In this document: piece after piece, positions 1 through 12,419 of the stretch
How positions within the stretch are numbered: position 1 is the stretch's first letter
Layout of the letters: every line of letters begins with the position of its first letter
DNA from: Reticulitermes speratus
Lineage: Eukaryota > Arthropoda > Insecta > Blattodea > Rhinotermitidae
DNA length: 64,000 bases
Assembly (NCBI GenBank): GCA_021186555.1
Contig: JAJKFL010000013.1
Location: 36,298,743 to 36,362,742 of the forward strand
Direction: 5' to 3'
Made by a program: the position numbers and the translations under genes
The notes under the pieces: generated by a model
The model's input: the letters and a program-made list of their open reading frames with translations, nothing else
Told to the model about the DNA's origin: nothing
Databases searched by the model: none

Positions 1-1560
1 CACAGAATTATAATCCAAAAAATACATCGTTAAATTAATTTTAAACAAACACAAAATAAAGTTTATTGTAAATATTAACAAAGTAGGTGCAGATAAGTAC
101 AACATTCGATTTAAAAGAAAGACATCAATGATATTCAAAGAAATGCGGAACGATTTTAATGTGAGTATGAAAGAATACATGCTAATAAATACAATAGTCA
201 GTTGAAGAGAATGACATTCATGAACATCTAAAAAATGTCACTGAAATTTAAACTAAGAATGAAGTAATTTTATTCAAATAAATATAATAATCAATTGAAA
301 AACAAACAATGAAATGATACACAACTTAAGAATGAAATTTAATGTAAGGATCTACGAATTGAAAAGGAAGAAATAATGAATATTTACACAACTGCAAAAA
401 TGATATTTTGTGCAAGAATGAAAGAATTGCCTTAAAATCACTTGCAAATAAGAAAGTGATTATAAGGGTGAGCGAATTTTATTCAAATAAATAATAAACA
501 TTAAAATTATAAGATAGAAGAAATAAATAATATTTAAAAATTATAGTTAAAATTTGAGTAGAGAGTGAAGGAATTGTACGAGTAATTAAATTAATATAAA
601 ATTAAATTCGGAACATATTTCTAATATGTAGTCAAACAAAAGAATGAATGCATTTCTGAACCAAGATTGACCAAACTTCACTGCAGCCGTTTTTACAAAA
701 CTGACATTATATGACGTTGTCTCATCAACAGTACACGAGATGTTGACATAATATATGTTTTTAAAACTGAATCAAGATATGCAACAAAACTAATAACAAA
801 AGGAAATTAAAAGAAAATGATAATATTTCCAAATACCGAAAGCTTTACACGCTGCTAGTGAAAGATTGTGTTACAAATGGCAAACAACAGTGCTGTCTGT
901 ACAGGATATAAAAGGTTTATGTCAGTTCAGACTTTCTCATCAGATTATGCGTGATCTAATCGATCTTGGATTGCATGTAACGGAAGGTTAGTCACTTGAA
1001 CGTGGGAAGTACTTACCGCCGCCAAGTTTAAGGCTGTTATATTTTGTGTCGCCTGTGTTGAGTACGTACTCCTTATTATGATTTTGTATGACTTTTGCAT
1101 ACTACCTTCATAAATGCGTTATAAATTGATACAGATAAGTACAGAAGTTTGAAAACCGTATGCAAATCGAGAACCGATTACCGTTTTGGAAAAGGCGAAA
1201 TGATGTGAAGGCTCTTGCTGTACAGGCCCTGAAAACAAACAGCATTAAAAAACATGAAGTATAAGTATATGTGAAAGAGAACGTATGACCTGCCTCTCGA
1301 TTAAACTGCAGATCAGGCAATGCAAAATCAACTGCATTGTTAATACTGAAGGGTTTAATCGTAATGCTATCGAAAACGTTAAATTAGCCATCCAGCATTA
1401 GCCTACTCGTTAATTGTACCGACCACTTTGGTACGGAAGTAATAACAATGTCATTCATCCTTGCCGGTAGGACAGTTATTAGAGGATCTCGGTGCAGGCC
1501 AAATGAGGTCTACAGAATACACATGCACGTGTGGGTAGTAGGGAGCATTCATGGACATTT
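1..1560. other. Gene-free AT-rich stretch
   Basis: No supported gene. The first 620 bases are very AT-rich and repeat related phrases, for example a stretch around 268 and again around 477 that reads ttttattcaaataaat, which suggests an old, degenerate tandem array. The rest to 1560 has no pattern I can classify. Short ORFs here lack coding character. Confidence 0.4.
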
Positions 1561-1564
1561 TTTT

Positions 1565-1823
1565 TTCTATGGCTCGACAGCCCTATATGGGCCTGGGTCT
1601 CCTCGTTTCGTCGAGGCTTCATGATCACACACATTTGAGACACACCACAGTCGGTAGGACTCCTCTGGACGAGTGATCAGCTCGTCGCAGAGACCTCTAC
1701 CTGACAACACACAACACTCACAAGACACAGACATCCATGCCCCCGGTGGGATTCAAACCCACGATCCTAGTAAGCGAGCGGCCGAAGACCCACGCCTTAG
1801 ACCGCGCGGCCACTGGGATCGGC
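1565..1823 (-). repeat. tRNA-derived SINE, family A, copy 1
   Basis: On the minus strand this begins with a tRNA-like head. An A-box-like stretch (TGGCCGCGCGGTCTAAGG) is followed by a B box reading GGTTTGAATCC, the two internal RNA polymerase III promoter elements. A body of about 200 bases follows. It ends in a segment reading cccatatagggctgtcgagc, which also terminates the SINE B copies at 12024 and 22714. A second copy of family A lies at 21762-22013. tRNA-derived heads define SINEs, and a functional tRNA is ruled out because no cloverleaf 3' half follows. Confidence 0.75.
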
Positions 1824-1839
1824 ATTCATGGACATTTGC

Positions 1840-4061
1840 AAGCAAAAATACCGCGATCGATTTATTACACGTATTTTTTATTCGTCCGATCTTGTAATGT
1901 TTTTATAGAATGTTCCACAATGGCGAGCTGGAAGTACGATTTTACTATCCAATTCACCAGCCCCAGGGTCTTCCGAAGTAGAAGGTTTTAGTTGAAATAC
2001 AGAATCCGAAATTGGTCATTCTCATTCTAGGTAATGATTACAGCATATGATTTGATTCTTGTTCGCTACGGTATGTTACATTTGTGATTATTTTGGAGTA
2101 TTTTGATGTAAATTATAGTACATTTACATAGTAAAATACCGTTTGGTATTGTTTTTAGAATTCGAAAAATCCTGTCATACGTATTCAATGTTATAACAAT
2201 TGTTATTTTCCGGGAAGTCTGCACTATTTTACGCAATTTATAATTTTCAACAGCAAACTAGACTAACATTTCAACACGTGTAATTATAAGCATTTTATCT
2301 CTTATCCTTTTGTCCACCAAATTTTTAAATTTAGCGCACTGTGAGATATGTCGAAGTGCGACCTCACAGTTTCCTACTGTTCAAGTGACTTTTTGGGTCA
2401 TTCGCCTGCTCATTTTACTGACCAATTTAACTTCTGTTTCTACATAGTGGCTCCTGGGATTCATGCCACAAAATTCCCAGCCTCTATTTTTTCTTAACAG
2501 ATGATCTAAGACGGTTCTATCTTATATGTCTCCGAACCTTTGATTTTATCTTCGAAATTCTGTATATAAACGCTGTACAGGCGCGTGCTGCTTAATCCAT
2601 GACTTCTCCTGATTTAATTTGGATTCAATTGAAATTAATTCAGAGGCAAGTCATCTAAAGTGCATATCTGTATTTGTCTATTAACAAAGACCGAAAACTC
2701 TGTAGTTCTAACAAGATCCATTGTGTAGAAAATGATTGGTAGATGACCTCAATTTAAGATGACGGAGAAAATTATATTTGATAATCAGCCATTTTGTAGA
2801 ATGAGCATCGATTACAACACCACACAGTAAGTGGAACTTTCTTGTGTGAATTTTGGATTACCCCAAAATTGAAGCTTACAATTCCAATCATCTGTCAGAA
2901 AGGGTTTATATCTAATGCTTCAGAACTGAGTGGTATCTGCATAATCAGAAGTTGTGTGAGAAACTTCAAGACTTTTAAAAGCGACCTACGAATTCTAGTG
3001 TCCATTCAGTTTCATGGGACTTACACTCTCAACAATTTTAATAACAGCCAGTATTTTGTCTTCTGATGCAGTACCACTTAGCTTTGTCACAATCTGCACT
3101 GTTTTATTCACATACGAACTAGAAGCCTGAACTAACGCACCTGTTCTTCTATCGGAATGATACTTCACAGGAGGCTGAATCTTTGCACGGTGACTTTGTC
3201 TGGATGAGACTGATACCAGCAGGTGGACGTTGGAACATTTTTGCTTTTATTCGGGCACTCCCTTCACACCACAAGCAGTGCTGACATTGCCTGCAGTTTG
3301 CCCAGACATGCCAGAAGTTAGTACTTGTATACATTTGTAAGGATATTCTGAACTTTGTACGCCTGTGGTTTAATTATTATTAATTACTATAAAAATGTCA
3401 TGTATTAGTGCATAGTGTCCGATATTTTCGACGAAAAATATACTTCGGTCTATATTCTCGTAGCTGCTTACTCTTCCTAACTTGATTACAATAATCCAAT
3501 GTCATTATTATTATTGCCTTTCCTGTCAGTTCGTAGGTCGTCAGGAAAGAACTGAAGAATGATTGAATAGATTTTCATTAAATTTGGTATTTTTTAGTTT
3601 CACTGACATTTCTGGACATATTAAATTTGTAGTTAAAATGGGAAAAAATAACGGTGATTTTGTGTTAAAATTGCACGGGTTTCTTTCCGTTTTCTTCTGC
3701 CTGACTGACCAAACACATGTTTGTGCCCAATATAACGTTACTGTGTTTTCGAAAATAAAAAACCAAATAAAACGAATGCCCCAGAATGGTTACATTATTC
3801 GTGGCCAATCCTTTCAGACGTTTGTTCAGTGTGAAGTTATTACGTGAGATTGGTGTGGACACTGGCTATGTTAATTTGGAATTATTGAAAAATAGTGTGC
3901 CAGGTACTTGTCGGGAATGTGGACTTCGTTTTTAACAAAGATGTCACCTAGTTTAGTTTACTAGAAAACTAATAAATCTTCCCTTGACTTCCTATTCCAA
4001 ACGTAAAATATATATGTTAGCTTCTTACTTTGAGATTAGAATTTCCATTAGTTTTTAAAGG
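1840..4061. other. Gene-free intergenic stretch
   Basis: I see no gene, RNA or classifiable repeat here. ORFs of 61 to 94 codons (for example near 2842 and 3563) have AT-driven composition, no splice context and no recognisable motif. Confidence 0.35.
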
Positions 4062-4267
4062 ACTATTTACATACACCAACTGGATGCACTTTATTAAAAA
4101 ACTGTATAGTTTTTTAAAACATATTTAAAAAACTTTTAAAACTCGACATATGTTTCGGCTCTTATAGAGCCATCCTCAGGGGTCGGGTTTTAAAAGGTTT
4201 TTAAATATGTTTTAAAAAATTATACAGTTTTTTAATAAAGTGCATCCAGTTGGTGAGTGTAAATAGT
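4062..4267. repeat. Near-perfect palindrome centred on a hammerhead motif
   Basis: The left arm (from actatttacatacaccaact) and the right arm (ending agttggtgagtgtaaatagt) are inverted copies about 80 bases long. They flank a centre at about 4145-4187 that carries a hammerhead-like core on the minus strand. The arm sequence caccaact.gatgcactt is shared with the larger inverted repeat at 14303-16020, so both belong to one family. Penelope-like retroelements are known to carry hammerheads in their terminal repeats. Assignment to that group is inference, because no reverse transcriptase or GIY-YIG sequence is present. Confidence 0.65.
4141..4187 (-). ncRNA. Hammerhead ribozyme-like motif (type I layout)
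   Basis: On the minus strand the conserved core CTGAGGA (4173-4179) is followed by stem II (GGCTC/GAGCC with a short loop), then GAAA (4153-4156). A minimal stem III (AC/GT around a 4-base loop) comes next, then the predicted cleavage triplet GTC (4145-4147). Stem I pairing next to the core is weaker here than in the copy at 15909, because the facing bases are CCC and GAG. Activity is untested. Confidence 0.55.
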
Positions 4268-4269
4268 GA

Positions 4270-6240
4270 TTTGAAAAGATGCACGGTGATTACAGAATTT
4301 TAAAGGACATTATTTTATTGTCATTATTGTCTGCCTAGTACCGGTAATGTGGCCGAAGCAGACATTAAAAAAAAAATATTTTCTGGCGCGCATGATAAAA
4401 AATGTCATAATATTTTTAGTATAGCTAAATGACTCTTATAGTGGATACGTTTATCCCGTGTGCTTTGAAAACTTTCTGATGTAAAGAATGATAAGAGGAC
4501 CTTGGTATGGCCGTATTCCCTTGAAGTGCCATAATACTGTATTCTCGTTAATGTTACATTTCTACTAACTCCCATAACTTTACATTTGTTTATAACAATG
4601 TGCCGATAACAAGGTACTAATTTTGAATATTGTGCTTTTTGTTCGTTTGAGTGTTGCGAATTAGTTATCGACAAAGCACGGAATGAACAATACACAGTTT
4701 AATGCCTAAATAATTTATTTAACAGAGTTCATTCTTCTTCTTCAAAATTATTATGATTTTTCAGCAAATCACAGCATGAAACACCACCTTTAACAGGATA
4801 GGAAGTTACAACACGGCTCGTTCGTCTCTCATGATTCTTCGTACCTTAATTTTCCACGTCCTACCTCATGATAATCTTCATATATATCTCAGGAACACGC
4901 ATTTATATACATACATTACACTGTTCATTACACACATAACTTCTCTCCCAATAATATTCATAATTACATCACCTTCTTCATCTGACTACAGACTAACTCT
5001 CTAAACACGAGGAGTCGCCCACATAATTATATCATTATATTTTATGTGATACTTTAATATAAATATCTAAGAAACAATATTGTGCATTTTGTTGGGTTGA
5101 GTGTTGTGAATTTGGTATTAAACTTTGTAAAAAATTATATATTTAATTTTATATTGTGCAGTGCAAAGCCTCTTCCGGCAAAATCATTCAACATTTCCTG
5201 TAATTGCATCATAATTAAAGCAGAGGTCAGTACTGTAGCAGGTGCCCTACCTGTCTGCCTGGGGAGTGCAGGTCGCTCCATTGCCGTCAACCTCTGGTAT
5301 CGTCACCGGGTCTGCTGACCTGAGGGGAATGAATAATTGCGCTCGACCTCCTGTGAAGTTTGGTGACAAATCGGGTCTGTTGAGTCAATTCCGGGTCTTG
5401 ATGTCTTGCTGGAACCTGTGGGCTGACCGCCGTGCACAGCTTCTTGTGAGGGTGGCCGGACACGCACCGTGCCATGCAGCTCCAGTGTCCTGATGTGGCT
5501 GCGGTTTCCGCTGTCTTTATCCGGTTCATTTAAAGTTCAAGTCCGGGTTTATCACTTTCAATGATGTCACTTCCGGTATCTGTCATTTCCGATAGTGTCA
5601 CTGACGGTGTTGTAGGTTTTTTCAGCGGTTGCACATGTAGACGCTGGCTGTATTACCGACGTCACGGAGCCCTTGCTATGATCTGTTGCACTATGGTAAC
5701 TAATTTAACCATATTATAGAAGGTGGAATGGTGAGAGTTCTGCGGGTGAATTGTTGTGTCATGTTCACATCAACATATAAATTTGCTGTAATTATTACAA
5801 ATATCACATTAGATAGCTTAAATCCTTTTGCCATTAATACCAGTTCCCTTTAGTAGGGGGGTGAGTGCTACGGTCTGTGTAACCTCTAAGCATCGCGAGA
5901 GCAATGACGACAACAACTTTGTTATTTGCCGGTAGCCAAGCTATAATCTGTGAGGATGAGGGCAGCATGCAGATGGCGCTGTATTTGTTAAGCAAGAGAG
6001 TCGAAAATTACAATTTAGAAATGGCAACAGATAAAAGGGAAATCTTCGTTTTTCAAGGGAAAAGAAAAAATGCACATTAAGGAGAGAGTGAAAGCACATA
6101 ATATACCTCGCCTGCAACTGAAGATTCCGCAACTCAAATTCCCAACCCGTATCGAGTCGCTATACCGACTGCGCTATCCCGGCCCCTCCCTGTCTATTGT
6201 GTGTGACATTAAATAATTATATTTTATTTTAATATGAATA
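4270..6240. other. Gene-free stretch with a GC-richer island
   Basis: No gene is supported. A related 45-base phrase (ttgtgc.ttttgtt..gttgagtgttg.gaatt) occurs near 4630 and again near 5080, about 450 bases apart. Positions 5240-5560 are clearly GC-richer than the surroundings and are open in several frames, but have no splice sites or motif I recognise. At 6145-6186 the minus strand reads like a SINE tRNA head (gggatagcgcagtcggtata), too short to classify. Confidence 0.35.
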
Positions 6241-6246
6241 TACATA

Positions 6247-6818
6247 CAGGGCATACACAAAAGAATGGTGCGGTTTCAAAAGTGAATAAAAAATTTATGT
6301 CTCACATTACACGAGCACAACATACACCGTCAGCGGCGGCAACTGTCCAAATTTCTCATGCGCTACCAGCAGTTCGCTTCTCATGCTTACTGCATGGCCG
6401 CGGGGCCAGTTTCAAAGATGGCGTTGCAGCAGGAGAAGGCTTTCTGTGGAGACAAGAAACTTCTCCCTTGGCCACCCCGTTCGCCAGATCTTACACCTTG
6501 CGATTTCTTTCTTTGGGGGTTCGTTAAAGACAGCGTTTATGTACCACCATTGCCCACGTCCATCCATGAAATTCGTGATCGGATAACGCATGCACTGCAG
6601 GCCATTACAGCGGACATGCTACACCGGGTCTGGGATGAGTTTGATTACCGTGTGGATGTGTGTCGTGTGACCCAGGGTGCACATATTGAAGGATTGTAAT
6701 TACCAATGAGAAACTTGGACAGTTGCCGCCGCTGACGGTGTATGTTGTGCCCGTGTAAGGTGAGAAATACATTTTTTATTCACTTTTGATACCGCACCAT
6801 TCTTTTGTGTATACCCTG
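6247..6818 (+). mobile_element. Internally deleted Tc1/mariner-type transposon with long TIRs
   Basis: Terminal inverted repeats of about 115 bases start CAGGGYATACACAAAAGAAT, and both ends abut a TA dinucleotide, as expected for Tc1/mariner insertion. The interior keeps only the carboxy end of a transposase on the plus strand (about 6370-6699): WPPRSPDLTPCDFFLWGFVK followed by about 60 residues ending GAHIEGL. That motif is the region of the last catalytic acidic residue in this superfamily. The amino-terminal helix-turn-helix and the first catalytic aspartates are gone, so the copy cannot encode its own transposase. Confidence 0.85.
6370..6699 (+). pseudogene. Tc1/mariner transposase, C-terminal remnant
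   Basis: The readable reading frame encodes the transposase C-terminus: a W-P-P-R-S-P-D-L-T-P motif, then D-F-F-L-W-G, then a conserved tail with DMLHRVWDEFDYRVDVC and a natural stop at 6697-6699. Intact family members have roughly 300 to 350 residues, so about two thirds are missing. The remnant sits wholly between the TIRs of the element at 6247-6818, so the loss arose within the element. Confidence 0.8.
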
Positions 6819-6819
6819 T

Positions 6820-9680
6820 ATGTATAATAAATATTCGAAAGCAAAATCTGTGTCTGCAAAGTCTGTGATTCCAACAGTACAATGCTAATAATGTACATGG
6901 CACACACTGCAGTAGGACAGTAATGAGACATCAGGTTACTTTCGAAATTATAGACATGTTGGTTATCATGATAGCTAACAAGACAGCGTGATGTTGTAAA
7001 CATGTTTGTCATCAAGGTAGCTAACCAGAGATCACGTAATTACGAGTAGATTACTCTTGTGCTGATTGCTTTATAAGACTGTGTTTTGATGACGTCATAG
7101 AGGGGAGAATAGCTTGCAACCGTTTCGTAGAAATTAACAGTCGCCATCTTCAGAGTGAAGTGACGAGGAGCCGACCTAGACCTATGTAAGGTTTATGAAA
7201 CAGAAACATAAGGTATTCGCTATGGACTGATTGTCAGGACTTTGACGTGCCGTCTGCTGTCACTCACTTCACACTGACACCGTACCCAAAGTAACCCAGA
7301 CATCCTGCCAAGATGAGGAGAATAACTTGGCAATGCAAAGGGCTAATTTTTATGCTCACAAGAACCTTATGTTATCGACTAAATTGTTACTCCAATATTA
7401 GCTTACAGTACGTAACATAAACCTGTAGAATAATTATACCTATCCTTGCACGTCGCAGTACTTTCGAAACTTTAGCATCTGTCGCGGGGGACATTCTGGT
7501 CCGGCCGTCGGTCTGGCAGGGAGTATCCTCCGTATTCTTGTTAAATATCTGTGATTTAATGGATAAATTAATGTCAGTTTGTTGTCTATGTATATATTAA
7601 CTCTTAGAACACACACAACATGCGCCATCCCTCCACCACACATTACATAACGTTCAAAATAATTTGGGCCACGACAGGGCCCATTGGAAGAGCGACAAAA
7701 AAAATTCTAAGAACTAAGATTTCAAGAGCTAATCGTGACAAATGCTGACGTATGCGACGTAAAGTGGAAAGCATTTCAATTTGTTTTTGCATGAGCCTCG
7801 TGTATCAGACACCGGAAACTACAGATCGATGAATTCTTCCTTTCAAACTTTAATGTTCTCTTTTTGTGTTCCAGGATTTGTCGATAATTTCAGTCTGTCT
7901 CCTCCTAGCCTCACTTCCTTCCTTTGCTCTATTGAATCTTTGTAACAAGTTTTCTGATATTAATTGTTCATAGCACCTCCGGAATATCAATTAGGAGGTC
8001 CCAAGTTCTATCCCAGGTAGACCTGTGGAAATTATGGTAAACAATATGGCTCTGAAATTGGTTTCTCTCCGAGTACTTCGGTTCTCCTCATCAGTCTATT
8101 TCCACCAATGTTCTGTGTTCCTACTTTATTTACCACCAAAATATATAATCTTAGCAATTGACAGCGACATTTAAAAACACATTTTCTCTCTCTCTTTCAT
8201 CACCGTAATATTTTATTTACTTCCACTTCTCAATTTTTTAAATTAGATATCTCTTTTTAAATAATAAGTAATCCCATCTATTTGTAAGGACAAATTTCAC
8301 GACATTTTTCGATTCGAATTTATTAAAAATGTTTCATTTTCTTCTGTAATAATTTAAACATTCTTAGCACGCTAGCCAATATTCGCCAAATACATCAGCT
8401 TAGAGTTTCAAATTGAAATTAATTCATTTTTACCTGAAAGCCTCCTGTGCGCCTTTATGGCGTGGTTTTTAAGCACAGAAGCGAATCTTATACATCGCAG
8501 CATTAATTAAAATTAAAACTCAGAATATTTTCCAATTACTAAGATTTGTTGAAATGCCAAAATACAAATTCTTCTCCATTCAGAAAATTACGTTATGTAT
8601 GACAGACCTCATTTTGAGTATCTGTGTACTTTTTAATTACTTCGTTGTGAAATATTTTCTTTTATTTATTTCGTTACTCAGTTATGATCCCTCTGTTTAT
8701 TAACTGTCAAATTCATACAACGTCAAATAATATTTCCTAGGGAAAGATGATTTATAAATTGCAAAGAATGTAGGAAGAATGATCTTTGCCCATGTTAAGT
8801 CAATCTTGAAGATAAATGAAGGATTCGTAGGTTTAATTAATAAATTCTTCCCAGTTCAAACATATCCTCCTTTTGTGCACTAAACGTAGATGTAAAATTC
8901 TGTCATAAATTTAGTCTATGTGTGTCCCAATACATGCAAGAAATTGAAAAACACAGTAAAAATTATACGTAATTCAAGTGACTGGCCTTGTAATTTGATC
9001 TTTATAAAGATGGAGGAGAGCAAATTCTTTGTTAAAACATCACTCATTTGTGTAACTGACCTGATACATCAATCGGTAAATAACAAGTACAGTATAAGGT
9101 TACCCTTGACGGAAAATCAATTGTTACAGTTTAAGTTTCTTGTAGTTAATATAAATAGCACAACTTCCCCTTGAGCCCACTCACTACGGACAGTAAACTT
9201 CAAACTGTATGAAGCATGTCTCAGGTTCATTAACAGTTAACTATAAAACTGTTAAGGTAGAATGTTATGTGAAAGTCTCTACTTGCTCACGACATTTTTA
9301 CCCTCAGGCCAGGAGCCACAAATTTCCCAGTGACAAACTAATTACGTATGGCTGACAGAATATAATGTCAGTAACTGTGCTGAAGTGCACAGCCGTCTGC
9401 TAAGGACATCTTGCAAGGTATTCCTTGAAAGTTTGGTAGTTACTGAACCAGGCAAGTAATTTTCTGCTGCTTTGAAACACGAAGGTTTATTAATAACTTC
9501 ATAAATTCCTGCGCTTAGACACCATTTTGAGCCAGTTCTCAAGCTCATTTATCTAACATCCCTTCTACTAATATTATCTTCCCATGTATATGTAGGTCCC
9601 CCAAGTCGTCTTCCCCATTAGAGGTTTCTGAATAAAACTGTTCTACACATTTCTCATTTTTTCCTTTTGTATAATTTAGG
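6820..9680. other. Gene-free stretch
   Basis: No coding gene is supported. Near 7090-7160 a segment resembles the centre of the inverted-pair repeat described at 20640 (cgtttcgtag and catcttcag). Near 8456 a short phrase (tatggcgtggttttta) matches the 3' end of the SINE C copies, probably a fragment. Otherwise I see AT-rich unique-looking sequence. Confidence 0.35.
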
Positions 9681-9714
9681 CAAAGTCGTCCATAATCTAA
9701 GATTCACTTCTTCA

Positions 9715-9885
9715 AGAATGTTGCTATGTAGTTGGGAATGGTTTCCGACGTTTAGAAGGAACTTACTGCCTCAATCTTCAAGGGTCTAGCATGAAGATGA
9801 AGGAACTATTTTTTTCGAAACGTCGGGAAAGACTCACCCAATGACACAGCGTCACACTCCAGAAGAACTGAGTCCTTAGTAACAC
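9715..9885. repeat. Inverted-pair repeat (cgaaacgtcgg family), copy
   Basis: Left half: a gtttccgacgtt segment followed by caatcttcaagggtc. Right half: atgaagatgaagg followed by cgaaacgtcgggaaa, then tgacacagcgtcacactcca. The halves are imperfect inverted copies of the element seen more cleanly at 20640-20842 and 40065-40545. No coding content. Confidence 0.5.
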
Positions 9886-9889
9886 TGTT

Positions 9890-12020
9890 GTGAAAACATC
9901 AAACGTCTCAGCATTCCATTATCCTTACATAAAGAATGTCACATGAAAAGCACAACATATTATTTAGCTCCTATTGTTACATCAGCTTTTCTGTTGCTTG
10001 CTGTTCCTTAGGCCCACGTATTCTCCCATAAACTTTATTCTCGAATGGGCGCTATCCGTTGTAATCACCCAAAAGGGAGACAAAGTGAGATTTCACATTC
10101 TGTTGGTGGTAGGTGTTAAGGTTAGGGCCCTCTGCGATGTAACACTGTGCGGTTTGGTAGATCAGGTACTAACAGTACATGGCGTCATATCACCAAATGG
10201 CATAATTGTGAGCGACCAAGTTCCACACATCAATAAAACATGAGCGAAATCAGAGTTTGTGTTAAGGGTTTGATACATTACAGAGGGAGGAAAAAGACTT
10301 GGCTGTGTAGCAGGAAGAATTCCCGGAATTAATCTGCTCTTAATTCCTTCATCGATCTTATTCTCGTTTGAAATGTAATTTTTGCTGAAAATCATACGTG
10401 GTATATAAAGGTGAAAAAAGAGAACAGACGCAGAGTGTGCGACTTGTTGTGTACAAAACGCCAACACAGTACACCACAAAAAGCATATTTTTTCTAAGTC
10501 CGAAATCATAGGAATACTTTACATGTATTGGCTGCCCGCAATTTTCAGGTATCATACACCTTGTAGGAAAGATTTCTAAAGACATAAGACCAATTAAGTT
10601 GAAATAAAATTTAAAATTTAAATTTTAAAAGTATATAAAGAGAGTTACATATAAGTTACATACATGTATATTTAAATTTTCTGATGATGATGATGGCGTC
10701 TAGCTGAAGCATGTAATGTGAGATCTCGGATTTAGAATAAACCTAATATTTATGGTGTACTTTGTTGGTAATTTTCTGGTTTACACACGTACGGTCGTGA
10801 TGTGCCACCAAATATATCGAATTGTGGTTGATCAGCAGCAGCGTAACGACTGCTATTGCGATGTTTGATTTATAAATAATACCTTGTTCAGATGTTACGC
10901 GTATGAACTGCAGCAATACGCGCTGTAGAACTGCATTGCCAGTATTTATTTCTTATTTAATGACAGGATAGGCTTGGCACGAAACACAATAACAATGTTG
11001 CTAGAGCGAACTTGCGTAAGATGGCATTTTTTATCATACTGATCTGTTCTGAAGTAAATAAAACCCCGTTTTATTTACGATTCGTAATGAAAGGGAGGAG
11101 AGAGATAAAAAATGATTTATTATTTTATTCTTATGTAGGAGTGGAATATTCTAAGAGATTGTGGGGGTGTCATATGTAGATGTAGAACGAAAACTCACTC
11201 AAATGTGAAAAAAAAAATACCAGACTGCCTCAGGTGAAAGCAACAGTAAAGTTATTAAAAACAGACTGCTAATGCGTACCACAATAAGTCATATTTGAAA
11301 CCTACCTTCTGGTAATAGTACCCCAGGGCGGAATTCACACTCTGTATTCTGCCTGACACGTATCCCTTCCAACTGGAGCCTCGATCCATGAACGTGTCTG
11401 GGCGAAAAGCGTTGACGATTTTACTCATCCTGAAACATTGGAATGTGTCAGCACTCCTGCTTTAAATACATATGAAGGAGGCATAAACTATAAGCAATAT
11501 GTGTGGTCACTTTGACTACGTACATTTTGTAGTTCTAAAAAGTGTAAATTATCTGATGTTCCGTAGACATTGTCTGTTGTCCTGTGGTTGAGGTTGTGTC
11601 TATAATTCTCGGAGGCGGACTCGTATCCTTCTTCAGGAAGAGGAAGTACCTACTCATTCGAACCATAAACTGAGCCAACTTGAAACCTCTGCACACTGTT
11701 TCTCTAGAATTTATTATTAGTCTGCACATCTCCAACACATTCTTGAAAATGAAGTTTCTGAGATGGCTTGCTGTGTGTGTATTTACGTCTGTTTGTGTAT
11801 TAATTTGTATATGGGTATTGTGTGTGTGTGCTCTAACTTCATGCAGCATTCCATTGCGAGAAGCTTATATTTCCTGAAGTGGTCAATGAATTTTATCTTT
11901 TACGTAACCCAAATTTCGCATGTCGTGCAAAAGAGCGCACTAATAGACCGTTGCCTGATCTGTATGAAACCAGTCAACATAAACACCTTATTTATTAAAA
12001 CTAAACTTTAATATTATTAT
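9890..12020. other. Gene-free stretch
   Basis: No supported gene. At 10133-10165 a solitary phrase (tgtaacactgtgcggtttggtag) matches the outer part of the inverted-pair repeat family. The 115-codon ORF on the minus strand at 10162-10509 and the nested ORFs at 11535-12011 show no motif, splice context or biased codon use. Confidence 0.35.
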
Positions 12021-12023
12021 CGT

Positions 12024-12406
12024 CGACCTAGTGGTGTTAGCGTGCTCGCCACTGGGCCCAAGGTTGGCGGGTTCGATCCCGACCGAGGTCGATGAATTTT
12101 TAAGGGTGATAAAAATCCGGAGCACCACTTCCTTCGAGGGGAAGTAAAGCCGTCGGTCCTATGTCGTAGATTTACGGCATGTAAAAGAACCTTACGGGCA
12201 TGAATAGAAATGTTTCGTAAGCAAAATTTAGCGGCCATTTCTCACCCAGTCTCCTGACTGCCTGCCAGATGGCTCTGGCGGTCACATCAGGATTGAGTTG
12301 AACAGCGCGGCCAGTCGGCTGGTCTCCGAACTGCCACAAATGCGCAGACCACGTAACCTCGGAAAGAGGAGGCCCAGGCCCATATAGGGCTGTCGAGCCA
12401 TGGTTA
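12024..12406 (+). repeat. tRNA-derived SINE, family B, copy 1
   Basis: The head reads tagtggtgttagcgtgctcg (A-box region) followed by a B box GGTTCGATCCC, so it has an internal polymerase III promoter. A body with the phrases taaaaatccggagcaccact and tttacggcatgtaaaagaac follows. The 3' end reads cccatatagggctgtcgagc and then a TTATTAT tail. The copy at 22714-23107 has the same full layout. The 3' segment is shared with SINE A in this window, although heads and bodies differ. Confidence 0.85.
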
Positions 12407-12419
12407 TTATATATTAATA

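Noticed and set aside
10678-10720. Hammerhead motif (ctgatgatgatgatgg)
   Set aside because: The match arises from a GAT repeat; no GAAA follows a paired stem II.
12024-12095. tRNA gene
   Set aside because: A and B boxes are present but no complete cloverleaf; the sequence continues into a SINE body that recurs at 22714.
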